The notes under the pieces are model-generated. The model was not told the origin of the DNA. It made no database searches and saw nothing but the letters and a program-made list of their open reading frames with translations. From NCBI RefSeq assembly GCF_914767665.1, contig NC_059506.1, positions 20,933,825 through 20,997,824 of the forward strand: DNA of 64,000 nt. The letters run 5' to 3'. The position numbers and the translations under genes were made by a program. Each line of letters opens with the position of its first letter. Position 1 is the first letter of the stretch. This DNA comes from Harmonia axyridis. Taxonomy: Eukaryota > Arthropoda > Insecta > Coleoptera > Coccinellidae. This document shows positions 55,601 to 64,000 of the stretch, one piece after another.

Positions 55601-58540
55601 TTACAGTTTCCAATACAGAACATTAAGTTATTTATTTATTAACGAGAAAACCCAATTTCACAAAAAAATCATCAATATCCTAAGAAAAATAACCAATACT
55701 TCATACAAATTGTCAAAGAAAACAAAATAAACAACATCAAATCACGGTTGACATAACGAACAGTGCAGCAGGGCAGCTAAAATTATATCAATCAATGCCT
55801 GTTTTACAGACCATATTGACATCTTGCAAAAAGTTAGAAAGCTTTGTTTAGTTTTCTATAATTTGTGATATTGAGCAAAACAGGGCCTATGATGCTTCTA
55901 GGTCAAACATGAAAGCTGAATACAGACAGGAGGTCTGAAGAAGATAGCAAGTCTTGCGCATAAAAATCTATCTAAACCTTATAGGTAATAGAAAAGCTCA
56001 AATTGGGAAACCGAACCAACATGACGCAGAAAGAAGATGCATTTTCCGAACTATTTCTAACCTATAGGAATCTCCAGAATAAGGAATCATACACAAGAGG
56101 CATAAATGTGTGACTCAAAATCCAAAAACATTGATTAACTATGTGAACTTTTGAAATACATATTATTGTCGTAAAATACTCTGAACCTAAAAAATGTTCA
56201 AGGTATTGATGACCTAGCTATTTGAACAGTAGAGAAATGTGAAATATTGATCACGCTTGTGCTTACATTTGTAAGGATTTATAACAGTTTTATAGATTCG
56301 ACATTAATTTTCCAATTTATGCAGATCAGCAGAAACCAAAACCAAGTCTTGGATCATCAGCATCAGGTCATTAGAAAACAAAAGGAACCTGGCTGAATCT
56401 ACTGTAGCAAGTATTCAATATAAATGGTAATAGAGGACCTAAGCGACTGCCCTGGGTTACACCTCTCGAGTTGAATTTGAAAAGAACAAACTCTGCAATA
56501 TGCGTTGATTCCAAATGTTGATAATTCCTTACTCAAAATTCAATATTCAACATCATCAAATGCCCTGTAGAAGTCTATATAAAAATATTAACATTTACTC
56601 CATTCCCTAAAAAATCGATGAGACACTGGACAAAATTTAATCAGTTGGAATCAACCCATCGTGAAGCAATAGTAGACTCATTGTCTTAAATAAGCGATTC
56701 GCGCACTTGTTCCAAAAAACTAATAGCTGTAATTTTGCCCAATTTTAAACCATTTCTCCTACAAAAAGTGTGTCGAATAAGACCTATGTTATTCTTTATT
56801 TCATAAATCAAATGGAAAAATAGAATGAAAAAAATGAGGAAAGCACTGTCGTAAACTCAGGAGCTTTTGAGCGCTCATTAATTAAAGCGTCAATTCCACC
56901 TTTGAAGACCATACAACTGTATGATGTATATAGATAGGTATAATTGAAAATTTCCTGAATTTTATGAGGATTAAAAGCTCTATGGTACGTAAACAACCAA
57001 CAGATAAAACACGATATGAAGCTGAAACCGTAGAACTTATAAATAAATAATAAGAATAAGAGAATATACTAAAGAAGAGAAGAAATAATGAAATGAAGAA
57101 ACGGACTGAAAGTTTATTGAAACGGATGAAAAAATAAGGTGCAAGGATCAGATGAGTGGTACAAAATGAAATACACATACATCTGTCTAGAACAGGTATT
57201 GTAGCACTCGATGAAAAGGAAAAATACAATAAAGAGTGACCGGGTGAATTCAAGCTTGCTGTTGGGATTTCCAAACTATCCGAAGACATTCAAATTTTGT
57301 TCGTTCAGAGGAATTTCTAAGAAATTGAACTTATATTGCAAGAGAGACACAAGACTCTACACTCAATATATGTATGTGAATACCAAAGTAACAAATTCAG
57401 AACTACGACTAATTAACACTAATATCAATTAAATTGGAGGAGTACAAACCTGAATTTCTTTTTAAAGGGTTGAAAAAAAAAGACAGATCTATTCAACAAG
57501 TACATTAGGGAAATATTCAGTACTTTTTTCGATATTCTGCTTGAGCGTTCTTTGGTATCTTTGGTTCAAATGAAATTTTGCACTAAACTTAAAATTGAAA
57601 TTAGATACCTAACTAGCTTTGATATAAAAATTTAATCTAGCAATATGAAATAAAGTATTCAAACAAACCTAATCAATATTAAGAACATGCATTTAAATAT
57701 TGCATAAAAGCAGCCAGATACGTCTGGATGAAGAATTATTGAAATTGTATGGTTCTAAAATTGAATTTCTTTTCTCAAATATATTTCTGAGGTAGAACAC
57801 TGGGGATTTGAAACTAATTACTGTAATATAAACCCGAAAACAGTCATCACTTGAAGTTTCAAAAAAATCGAGATTGGTTATTCATATTTCTGATTAATAC
57901 TTTACCCAGCGTGTTAAAACACTCAGTAGGGGTTTAAGAATGTATAAATGCTGAGAAAGCTATGAAATACAATATTTCAGCTGATAACATCAATATTATC
58001 ACGAAATAAATAAAAACAGGGTCATAAAAAAGTTACATGAAACATGAATTCATTTGCTTGCTACCCTTTGAAGAAATTTAAAGTAAAAATTGAACCCATC
58101 AGCTGAATTATGTATTCTTTCATGGCAATTCCTCTGAAACGTGTAAAAACTACAAATTTCGAAGTCTAAAAGAAAAACATCGATAATCTGAGTAATGCCC
58201 TGTAAATATCAAACTTGAAAGTGAACAAACCCACAAAATTGGGCTGCTCATTCCCAGATTATGGGTATCAGAAACTGAAGCCAATTTTCATGAATAACCC
58301 TATATCTCCCAAACTAACAGTCTTAGGATTCCCAACGAGATACTTCTCTGACAAGCCTGGATCACCTCCATTAACCTATATTAGGCTATGGCCAACCACC
58401 CATGTGACACCCTGCATAATATGATAAGAGTGCGTTAAAAAAACATAAAGCCCACTGTTCTCACCTCTCCTGATCTTGGCCAACGCGATCCAACTCCGCG
58501 TAAGGTCCGTCAGAGCCAGGGCACTGGTGTTATCGCACAT
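40652..58540 (-). CDS. TAK1 C-terminal coiled-coil (MAP3K7CL-like) protein, 3 exons, 154 aa
   Basis: Small protein matching the C-terminal region of TAK1 (MAP3K7), which binds TAB2/TAB3, but with no kinase domain. Exons on the minus strand are 58465-58540, 43607-43809 and 40652-40837. Junction 1 is phase 1 (AGAG|GTGAGA to TTGCAG|AT) and joins as KIRR-D-NNAASQ. Junction 2 is phase 0 (AAG|GTATGA to TTTCAAG|GT). The frame closes after 62 codons of exon 3. Residues 76-100 (SRSMALFEEHKQLAKEYFKV) match the SMAVFEQH...EYMKVQ region of TAK1. Residues 94-145 are a Q/E/K-rich coiled coil. The first exon starts ATGTGCGATAAC after an AAAA context in a GC-richer island. Introns are 14.7 and 2.8 kb and repeat-filled. 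Alternative first exons outside the window are possible. Confidence 0.78.
40888..41095. repeat. CAGGGTGGCAGG end and local hairpin in intron 2 of the TAK1-like gene
   Basis: CAGGGTGGCAGG at about 40889 looks like an end of the CAGGGTG set. It is followed by an inverted repeat at about 40920-41020: TTTTGAAAAAATATAGCC pairs with GGCTATATTTTTCCAAAA. The second element end was not identified. Confidence 0.45.
41248..41391. repeat. 144-bp hairpin repeat
   Basis: The left arm AGTATATTGTGCAACAAGTG and the right arm (reverse complement AGTATAGTGTGCAACATGTG) form a hairpin with about 60-bp arms, centred on GAGCCTGAAAGGCGAG. A TTTTCCTACAACTGC stretch after it (about 41391) recurs inverted at 41621-41636, so the full element may extend to there. 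No coding content. Confidence 0.65.
41666..42202 (-). mobile_element. Mariner element, internally deleted: C-terminal half retained
   Basis: Inverted ends share AACTTTGCTTTCGCCGTTTT (left) and ACTTTTCTTCCGACGTTTTG (right, reverse complement). The minus-strand frame 41744-42001 reads EVLPHPPYSPDVVSSDYHLF and SYEEVKNWIDSWIASKDDQF, the C-terminal third of a mariner transposase including the last catalytic block. The N-terminal and central parts are missing. The family is the same as at 59440-60092. Confidence 0.85.
42284..42838 (-). repeat. Dispersed repeat family R1, copy 2 (intact MSDEIDLTP start)
   Basis: Reverse-orientation copy of 8552-9124. The minus strand has an ATG at 42532 starting MSDEIDLTPPELRDFANNVA, open for 33 codons (to 42431). 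The first codon is preserved here but lost in copy 1. A local expansion of AATTAATTAT (about 42545-42590) separates the blocks. From memory the peptide resembles the start of multicopy tyrosine-recombinase-like (Crypton-type) insect proteins; this is not certain. Confidence 0.7.
42846..43505. mobile_element. Palindromic CAGGGTGTTTCC-ended element
   Basis: Left end CAGGGTGTTTCCTAATTGAA; right end, reverse-complemented, CGGGGTGTTTCCTAACCGAA; both flanked by TATA-like sequence. Inverted arms of about 130 bp share GAATGTCAACATTTA-like, CTTCATATGA and CTCAAAAGGTAA blocks. It is 660 bp with no coding sequence. It lies in intron 2 of the TAK1-like gene, about 100 bp from exon 2. Confidence 0.85.
44152..44934. 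mobile_element. Palindromic CAGGGTGTCCCG-ended element
   Basis: Both ends read inward CAGGGTGTCCCGTAAAGACC and TA flanks both sides. Arms of about 85 bp are nearly identical (AATGTAGAT, AGGATAACCCACCTGCTATG, ACAAAATTCCCATT). It is 783 bp with a non-coding core. Located in intron 1 of the TAK1-like gene. Confidence 0.88.
45031..45346. mobile_element. hAT-like MITE
   Basis: Left end CAGTGGTGAACCCAACGGGG and right end, reverse-complemented, CTGTGGTGTACCCAGACGCA, typical of CAGTGGCG-ended hAT MITEs. Both ends run into a G-rich/C-rich stretch. The flanking 8-mers (GTTTAACG, GTTAAACC) are only partly alike, so the target duplication is not confirmed. Confidence 0.6.
45361..45930. repeat. 570-bp palindrome
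   Basis: Left arm (about 45361-45535) and right arm (about 45660-45930) are inverted copies. Shared blocks include AGCAATATTCTAT(T/A)GAGTG and GAATTTCTGTGA(G/A)AA. The centre lies near 45600, between TATACCTAGCAC and TTAGGTATG, which themselves pair. The arms meet almost without spacer. No coding frame. Confidence 0.7.
46138..46645. repeat. Composite repeat with inverted arms
   Basis: 46138-46274 matches the reverse complement of 20662-20800. Further on, about 46296-46395 and 46548-46645 are inverted copies: ATCGAGGAAGA and ATGAGGAAAAACCGCAAT on one side, their reverse complements on the other, plus a shared GAAAACACAGAAAGAAA. Probably one repeat family with a palindromic end. Confidence 0.6.
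46646..47562. other. TAK1-like gene intron 1, no feature recognised
   Basis: Intronic sequence. Frames 46736-46960, 47100-47294 and 47260-47565 lack recognisable motifs. Confidence 0.4.
47563..48495 (+). mobile_element. Mariner relic, 5'-truncated
   Basis: The right end TTACTACACCT is followed by TA. The same terminus ends the element at 53541-54671. No matching left end was found upstream. Plus-strand coding pieces run from a MDTSKEKIRSILQF start (47641) through a KRLVT-DEK region with the first catalytic Asp. They continue to LKEAIAQKRSALANRRGIVF and HQDNARPHTS (second catalytic Asp), with many stops. Dead copy. Confidence 0.85.
48124..48372 (+). pseudogene. Mariner transposase fragment (second catalytic Asp block)
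   Basis: Open stretch inside the relic at 47563-48495. It reads SLKEAIAQKRSALANRRGIV then FHQDNARPHTSIVTHQKLRE, and diverges after the tryptophan of ELYWEVF by frameshift. This is the same domain that is reiterated, on the other strand, in the tandem array starting at 48770. Confidence 0.85.
49507..50157 (-). pseudogene. Non-LTR retrotransposon RNase H / 3' end fragment
   Basis: The minus-strand frame (50117 to 49629) reads LLWVPGHCGVEGNERADELA, the C-terminal RNase H motif of jockey/R1-group elements. It then reads CRLCGSEAETAEHLICKCP, the C-x2-C-x8-H-x4-C tail typical after RNase H. The frame extends upstream as KQLVRGKKVT. The sequence after the stop (49507-49628) matches the diverged 3' end at 54990-55165. 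Sits within the first unit of the tandem array. Confidence 0.88.
51538..51789 (+). other. Open frame in the array's non-mariner segment (unknown)
   Basis: An 83-codon frame starting MNEETDTITTGANFDITIPS and containing EQIRDMSHRELSRQYL. The same segment recurs in every array dimer, but with stops (for example SRELS then TAG) in the others, so the open state here looks like chance drift. The original source (possibly a retrotransposon ORF1 or a host exon) is not recognised. Confidence 0.3.
53541..54671 (-). mobile_element. Mariner relic with both ends
   Basis: Inverted ends AGGTGTAGTAAAAAGAAATC (left) and its match at the right (54652-54671, ending TTACTACACCT) over about 28 bp. TA precedes the left end. 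The minus strand holds an N-terminal MDT...EKIRY start region (about 54480), the antisense array-like middle part (53900-54270), and a C-terminal piece LMLPPYDPELAPSDYYMF (53710-53901). Stops and indels throughout. Probably the source family of the tandem array. Confidence 0.85.
54672..56329. other. Intron 1 sequence; 3' end of a non-LTR element at 54990-55165
   Basis: About 54990-55165 matches 49507-49680 (AGCCTTCCGGGAACTGCGAC and GATCTTTTGTTC blocks), that is, the 3' end of the RNase-H-bearing non-LTR family without its coding part. The rest shows nothing recognisable. Confidence 0.5.
56330..56600 (-). pseudogene. Possible reverse-transcriptase fragment
   Basis: The minus strand reads FYIDFYRAFDDVEY (about 56560-56600), resembling the palm motif with the first Asp. 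Further on it gives a FLLFSND stretch (about 56380), where RT proteins have LFxLFINDL, then an IQDLVL...SAD region. Frames are broken. Attribution to a non-LTR element is likely but not certain. Confidence 0.5.
56601..58464. other. Intron 1, 5' part; nothing firm
   Basis: Frames at 56882-57289, 57211-57432 and 58215-58424 show no recognisable domains. About 58410 (ACACCCTGCATA) resembles one end of the CAGGGTG set, with no partner found. Confidence 0.4.
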
Positions 58541-58990
58541 TTTTTCCACGTTTCACGAAACACATAAACAACTATCCCGATTTGTTCTAGTCCTTGCAAG
58601 AAGAAGCTGGAAGTACGCTATGTGCGTGCGTTTATGTGTGTGTCGACTTACGCCAAAACCTTACCGCGTTCGACTGGCAGGCAGGTGAGTGAACCGTTTT
58701 GCAAATATTATTGAACAGTATACCTAAAATACACCCGGCTGCGCGTTCGTTCACACCGTGGTGGTGTCGTCGGAGGATCCTCCTATAGGCAGGACTGCTG
58801 CAGTCCTCGCGCGCGTTCCCGTTCTCCCTGTCCCGGTGGTTTACCAGAGGAGGTCCCGGAGGATTACTCATTTATTTTGATTTCTGCTGCCGGTGCTGGC
58901 CGCGACACAGAAGTGGATCGGCCGATTTTGATCGGTGGAAATTTGAGAGCGGGGGTTTATGGTGGTTTCGCCTATAACAGCGGTAGTCGG
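58541..58990 (-). promoter_or_regulatory. GC-richer promoter/5' UTR island of the TAK1-like gene
   Basis: Clearly richer in G+C and CpG than anything nearby (for example CTCGCGCGCGTTCCCG near 58805). It directly precedes the first coding exon on the minus strand, the usual position for a promoter and 5' UTR. No TATA box was seen. The small frames 58476-58688 and 58632-58871 in it look like by-products of base composition. Confidence 0.5.
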
Positions 58991-59005
58991 TGGGAACCCT
59001 TACAG

Positions 59006-59060
59006 CCAGGACCGCCGCTTTAGGGTAGGCGGTCGCCTAGGGCGCCATTTCAAGCTCGAT
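59006..59060. mobile_element. hAT-like terminal fragment
   Basis: CAGGACCGCCGCTTTAGGGT followed by AGGCGGTCGCCTAGGGCGCC. This layout, CAGGGCCGGC-like end plus a short GGCGACCGCC palindrome, is common at ends of insect hAT elements. The other end was not found. Confidence 0.45.
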
Positions 59061-59204
59061 CTACGAAAACCCCATGTGTAGAAATGCGAAGTCCTGAATG
59101 AGAATAGAGTTTAGACAGAAACAACAGGAATTAACAAGTCAACTTGGTAGTTAACCTTGGAATTTGAGATACCCAACTAGAAACTTATATGAACTTGTAT
59201 TTTG

Positions 59205-59430
59205 GCATCCTAAAAAATGTCTCGAAACTTAGATATGGTAGGGCGTCTGCGACTATTAAAATCTGAGGTCAAAGGTCACAAAATTATTTTTTGGACATTC
59301 TTTGCAAATATCTCATTTCCTATAGATTTTTCGCTATTCACTATCATCAATATTGTAGGAGATAGAATTCCCTACAACTTTTATTTCGAAAGTTTTTTCC
59401 ACCAAATACTGAGCATGACCTTTGAACCGT
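59205..59430. repeat. Diverged third copy of the part-B repeat
   Basis: Shares TCTGCGACTATTAAAATCTG and AGGTCAAAGGTCACAAAAT with 16080-16135 and 18121-18180, and ends in a TGACCTTTGA stretch like the ends of part B. Much more diverged than the tandem pair. Confidence 0.65.
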
Positions 59431-59439
59431 GAATATTCG

Positions 59440-60092
59440 ATTTGGCCGTCGACGTGGAAGCATGGCCAGGATATCCCCATGATTTTCTGCGCTGGGGATT
59501 ATCGCAATGAACCCATTTTTCGTCTCCAGTCACAATACCTTCCGTGTTTGCCGTGCAAGCAGCTGTTCACAAGCAAACTAACGCCGTTCAACATATCTCG
59601 GTTTCAACTCGTACGGCACCCAATTTCCTTGTTTCTGAATCATTCCCATGACTTTCAGGCGTTTCAAAATGGCTTGTTGCGACAGTCCCAATGATCCTGC
59701 CAAGTCTTGTTGCGTTTGACACGAGTCTTGATCAATTCTGTATCTTGGAAAACCTTCTCTTTTCTACCGCCGTGAACGTTCTTGAAGCGATGAAACCACT
59801 CTTGGACGTTCTTACATTAATAGAGGCCTCACCATCCATTCGATGAGCCTCAGCTGCAGATGTCTTCATAATAAAGCAGAAAATTGAAACCTCCCTCAAA
59901 TGACGAGAATTTGGCTCGTAAGTTGACATGTTTAATCGAGAATAACTTTATGATGTAGACACAAATATTTCGATGGCGTTATGTTTACAAATACCTAAGT
60001 TAATAGTATGACTTCTACGATCTATTTATTTCGACTACCACTTACCGGTACAGCCTTTCATTGCAAAACGGCGGAAGCAAAGTTGTACACCT
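59440..60092 (-). mobile_element. Mariner element, N-terminal half retained
   Basis: The right end matches the right end of 41666-42202 (AAGTTGTACACCT). The minus strand reads MSTYEPNSRHLREVSIFCFI (start 59929) and SAAEAHRMDGEASINVRTSK. After a frame change it reads IVTGDEKWVHCDNPQRRKSW (first catalytic Asp, about 59500-59555) and GYPGHASTSTAKSNIHGS, where it stops. The C-terminal half is absent. No left end was found. Confidence 0.85.
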
Positions 60093-60727
60093 AATATAAA
60101 TTTTCATTTCTTATTAAGCATTACTTCATAATATGAATTCATCGATTTATATTACTTTATAATTTTTAATTTTTTTTCATGTATGGATATCATTGTTTTC
60201 GCTTATTGTAGCAGTATTATTAATGGCACATGTAATTTTTGAAGAGTTGGCAGTCCTATTTTCATGGAATTATCTACAATCTACATAGCCCTCGGCCACC
60301 CTATAACTTTGTGAATATTCACTTTATAGAACATAAACTGCAAGTTCATATAAATTTGAATCCATGCATAAATTTGTGCTACAAAATTACCAACTTTCCC
60401 TATTCAAATTCCCGGTGAGATTGCAACCCCTTTCTAGTAGAAACAAGCTTTGCATTCCAGATCATGTCCCCCTGTCATCAAAAATCGACCTGTCTGAGTA
60501 TTTTCACGAATTCTGATTCGTGGTTGTGTTATTGAGGGTGGACACTTTTAAATGAGACGCCCTGTATGAAGCATTTTTTACTTTTTCCTCAATATCGGGT
60601 CGGTGTATCCGGTAACCCAAATTCGTTCGATAAAATCAGAATCCAATTGAGCTTTAAAAATAGAGTTGCACATTTTAGGGTGTGATTTTTCAGAATAAAA
60701 TGAAATAAGAATCACGTCCTTGGTTTT

Positions 60728-61222
60728 TCATGTTGAGTACTTTGACAGGAGCTAGGATAGGTGGTGAAAAACAAGACTAAGTTGAACTAAATGGCGACGT
60801 TTTGTCCGCATATTCGAACTTTTTCAAGGCTGTATACAAGAAAGATACAAACATTCATCAGTACAATCCAATAACACAATCAGAATGACAGCAAATAATA
60901 TTGATAAATTGCATAAATACAAAATGATGCAATCCAGATAAACTATGATACAAAACAAATATCAATCAATAAATATAATAAATAGACAATGAAATACACA
61001 ATATACAAAAATAACAAATTACATCAAGTAAAACTGTGGTACACAATTTATCAATGTTATTTGCTGTCATTCTGATTGTTTTATTGGATTGTACAGATGG
61101 ATGTTTCTTGCATACAGCCTTGAAAAAGTTCGAATATACGGACGAAACGTCGGCATTTAGTTCAACTTGTTCATCACCACCTGTCCTAGCTCCTGTCAAA
61201 GTACTGAGCATTTTTGAAAATA
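60728..61222. repeat. Long foldback: inverted duplication of a coding-like segment
   Basis: 60728-60915 and 61031-61222 are inverted copies of about 190 bp, separated by about 115 bp. Shared blocks include AGTACTTTGACAGGAGCTAG, TATTCGAACTTTTTCAAGGC and CAATCAGAATGACAGCAAAT. In the right arm (minus strand) the frame is open from an ATG at 61211 (MLSTLTGARTGGDEQVELNA, then SSVYSNFFKAVCKK). In the left arm the same frame is broken by a stop. The source protein was not recognised. Confidence 0.8.
60966..61211 (-). other. Unrecognised 81-codon ORF in one foldback arm
   Basis: The homologous part (first about 55 residues) includes MLSTLTGARTGG, VSSVYSNFFKAVCKKH and NKTIRMTANNIDKL. It is hydrophilic, and then runs into a hydrophobic tail from unrelated spacer (YFCILCISLSIYYIY). 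No transcription or splice evidence. It may be a captured piece of a host or element gene. Confidence 0.3.
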
Positions 61223-61250
61223 TTAATTTGGTGAAAACCGCAAGCTTATA

Positions 61251-63625
61251 GGTTCAACTGTTTTCAAGGTATAAGAGGAAATTGGAAAATGGCGTGAAAT
61301 GAAATAACTTCTGAATTACTGGTTCGATTAATGGTGATATAAACATGAACAGTAGAAGCCAATAGTGTACTAATTATTTGTTTGTTATTTCATTTAGTTT
61401 TTGAGTCATAATACAAACTTGTATGTTTTAAATATGAACCATAAAAAAAATTCAATAACAAATAAAATAGCCTGTTTTCAATTTCGATTTGATGAATGCT
61501 GTTCTTGAAATGTGACCATAAGAAAAAATCCAAGAATCAATAATTTTTGAAGTTTGTTAAGAAATTTATATATCATGTTATATATTTTTGAAAAGAGAAA
61601 AATTGAGCGAATTTTTGTCATAGAAATTTGAATGATCTACGTTTAAAAAAAACACAAGTTTGGATTATAACTTCAAAACTAATTCGATTGATTACATTCT
61701 ATTTTGATTATAAAACTTTCGATTAATTGAACTACAAAAATTGTAAGTAGCCGAAACACACTGCATAAATTACCAAATGTAACAACACCAAAGAAGAATG
61801 CTTTCAATAATGTATCATATTAATGACTGTTCACATCTTGATTAGTCAGAATAGTGATGCTTATCCAGGATAACGTTTTGTATTGTTCAACAATGGAGAA
61901 CAAATGAGAGTTTTCAGGGGCATCTATCGTCGAAACTAGATTATAGAAAAACTTGTGCCTATTGAACTTTTTGTTTAGAATGACTTGGACTGAAACATAT
62001 CAAAAATTCAGCCATTTCCACAGGGGACCACTTTCTCTAATAAAGTGTGCGGTATCCCTTTTCAGAAACAAGTATTTACATAAAATTACTAAAACAACGA
62101 TGGTAGTCAAATATTGTATGGAAAACAAAATGGAATCAAATATTCGAAAGAACAATTTCGAGTTCATATGTATTTTACTCAAACTCAAGAGATGCAATAT
62201 ACAGAAACTTTATCTTCATCTAAAAACGCTATTCAGGACATGTGCTTTTGAGGTCTTAATAAAACTTCTGATATTTTTGCCATGCGAAATGTATTAAAGC
62301 TTTATTCGGAGATTCACAGTGTCGTTTTCTTTGTAAATTGAATAGAAGTGGCAGTATTGTCAATAGGGTTTTTTGAAAGAATTTTTAATTTGGTTTTGGA
62401 GGATAAATAAGCTTGAAAATTATATACAGGGTGTTTCACAACATATAACATGAAAAACATTATCTTCTCAGCCCGGACCTGCGTTATCGACAAGTCACTA
62501 GAATTTGGACTTTATCGTTTCTCATTGCGTGAAAGTTTCAAGAAAATCCAAAAAAGGATTCAATAATTATGCAAAGGGAATTTTCTGTTTCCAGAGGTGC
62601 TTATTTTTGGTATTATTCCTTCCTGCTGAAAATTCAAAAATTACAGGCATTGACATTAAATAAGCGCAAGCTATTCACTAAAAATTGAAAATTTGTGTCA
62701 TCCGATTTGATGGTCGAATCTGAAACTATCATCTTTTTTTTTTCAGCAATAATAAAAAGTGTTTCTTTTCAATGCTTCTTGAAAAGATTCCTGCATTTTT
62801 CAAACTTGACTCTCTTATGTAGCCAGTTATAACAAAATTTGGTTGATTGCGTCGAAAGTTTGATATTTTTCCAAATTTTCAAAAACAATTGAACAATTGA
62901 ATTGAAGGAATTATAGATCGACTAGAAAGTCACTTGGGATATTTTTTGATACATAATAGTTATTACCTATCTTTTAATATTAAAACCATGAACATTTTTA
63001 TGCATGGATGTGACTCTTGATTTTGTGCCTGCATGACTTTCTTTATCTATAATTTCTTCAGTTCTGCTTACGAAGTAGATATTTCTTTACCTACAAAAAC
63101 ATGTATCTCTATCTTCACATGAGCGTGGTCTACTGGTCGCCAAATATTGATCCGACAGAATGTTCAACGAGTCGATCAAAGTTCTGTGAAACCCAAAGTT
63201 AGAAGACTTATATTCATAGAAATATGAAACATTAGCTCGCCTATTTAACTATATGACGCATAGAAAAGTTATCGCGATACGTAGAAAATGTAACACGAAT
63301 ATGTAGATTGAGGATGAAATGCTTGGAGGGATTCAATTATTCACTCTTAAAATGGTTAAGGCAGGCAATATGATCCATTGCTTTCGAAACGATCAGGTTG
63401 TAAATAAAATGTGTCATACCGTAAATTATGGTAAAGCAGGTATCGAGTCAGCGATCCCATATATTCGTTATAACAAAGGAGGATCCATTTTTTCTGCCTC
63501 AAAATAAATATTTTTTTTCATACGCAAATTCAAATATATTTCCTCAAAGTTTTTAGAATATCGAAGATTTTTATCATTTTTTCAGGAATTGGATCCAAAT
63601 AATCAACTCATTACCTACATTTTCA
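61251..63625. other. No recognisable gene; single CAGGGTG end at 62427
   Basis: A+T-rich DNA. CAGGGTGTTTCACAACATAT near 62427 looks like one end of the CAGGGTG set, but the matching end was not found. Frames 61953-62297 and 63319-63507 have no recognisable motif. Confidence 0.4.
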
Positions 63626-63626
63626 C

Positions 63627-64000
63627 ACAGGGTGTTCCCATATTATACATGAACCATGGAGGACGTGGTAGTATGACTCATTTGCTTTCGTTCGAGCCAT
63701 ATGTAGTGTTAACCAAAAATCAACAGTTAATGAGGTATTTGAGTTCTTTTGATTTTTAAAGGATTTCTCACCTTACATTATTTTTCGTCAATTATTTCTA
63801 CGTTGACCAAATTTGTTTATAATTTTGGATTATTTTCGTGGCCAGAGAGAAGTCCGGATTTTACACCGTTCGATTAGATGAAGCAGCGAGAAGATTGAAA
63901 GTAAATTTCAAGCGGAAAGTAACAACTGAAGAAATAAGAGAGCTTGACATGGGTTCTCGAAGATTACTGGACATACCACCAACTGGCAAGAATAATGACG
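63627..64000 (+). mobile_element. DNA transposon 5' part, cut by the window end
   Basis: Begins CAGGGTGTTCCCATATTATA. At 63839-63990 the plus strand reads WPERSPDFTPFD, the last catalytic block of a Tc1/mariner-like transposase (WPxRSPDLTPLDxFLW type). It is followed by KVTTEEIRELD, in the right relative position for the C-terminal part. A stop follows the final Asp. The N-terminal part is missing, so this is a deleted copy. The right end lies outside the window. Confidence 0.6.

Noticed and set aside
58476..58688. 70-codon plus-strand ORF in the GC-richer island
   Set aside because: Overlaps, antisense, the first exon of the TAK1-like gene; low stop density is expected from base composition.
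60960..61250. Penelope-like pLTR explanation for the 60.7-61.2 kb foldback
   Set aside because: No reverse transcriptase or GIY-YIG remnant nearby and the inverted arrangement alone is not diagnostic.
1..64000. CRISPR array, bacterial operons, riboswitches
   Set aside because: Spliceosomal introns and insect-type elements make the window eukaryotic; the only regular array is the chimeric mariner repeat, whose units are far too long.

Overview
The window is eukaryotic and most likely from an insect. It is visibly A+T-rich. Short introns of 53-168 bp sit beside introns of 5-15 kb. The repeats are insect-type: Tc1, several mariner lineages, DD41D 'rosa'-type elements, hAT relics, and RTE and RNase-H-bearing non-LTR fragments. 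A beetle or similar insect fits, but the order is an inference. There are no operons, CRISPR arrays or rRNA genes.

Four host genes can be supported from reading frames plus matching splice sites and intron phases. (1) Ero1, the ER oxidoreductin, minus strand, 23368-30278: two exons, 470 aa, complete. (2) A swiprosin/EFHD2-type EF-hand protein, plus strand, 34209-34791: last two exons only; the 5' exons were not found. (3) An SFT2-domain vesicle transport protein (SFT2D3-like), plus strand, 38644-39360: three exons, 200 aa, complete. (4) A kinase-less TAK1 C-terminal coiled-coil protein (MAP3K7CL-like), minus strand, 40652-58540: three exons, 154 aa, spread over 18 kb. Its first exon lies in a GC-richer promoter-like island. 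SFT2 and the TAK1-like gene are convergent. The products act in different places (ER oxidative folding, actin/calcium, Golgi traffic, TAK1/TAB signalling), so the neighbourhood is not a pathway.

The rest is repeat-derived or unrecognised. 1-5.8 kb: hAT relic, a 1.56-kb palindromic element and a rosa-type copy. 8.5-9.1 kb: a dispersed repeat. 13.2-14.4 kb: broken mariner. 14.8-18.3 kb: a tandem duplication of a 0.6-kb unit in which each copy is split by a different insertion. 19.07-20.61 kb: an apparently intact Tc1-like transposon (353-aa DD34E transposase, TIRs, TA target). 23.4-30.3 kb: Ero1 with two elements in its intron. 30.8-32.3 kb: palindromic element. 35.5-37.6 kb: nested elements and non-LTR pieces. 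40.9-58.4 kb: introns of the TAK1-like gene, holding mariner relics, palindromes and a 4.3-kb higher-order tandem array of chimeric mariner units. 59-64 kb: mariner half, a long foldback and the start of another transposon.

The strongest oddities are: a set of long-armed palindromic elements with unrelated cores that share CAGGGTG...CACCCTG ends and TA targets; the chimeric mariner array; two repeat families that carry what look like intact first exons of multicopy element genes; and the empty sites preserved in the 14.8-18.3 kb duplication. All product names rest on remembered family features, not on a database search.
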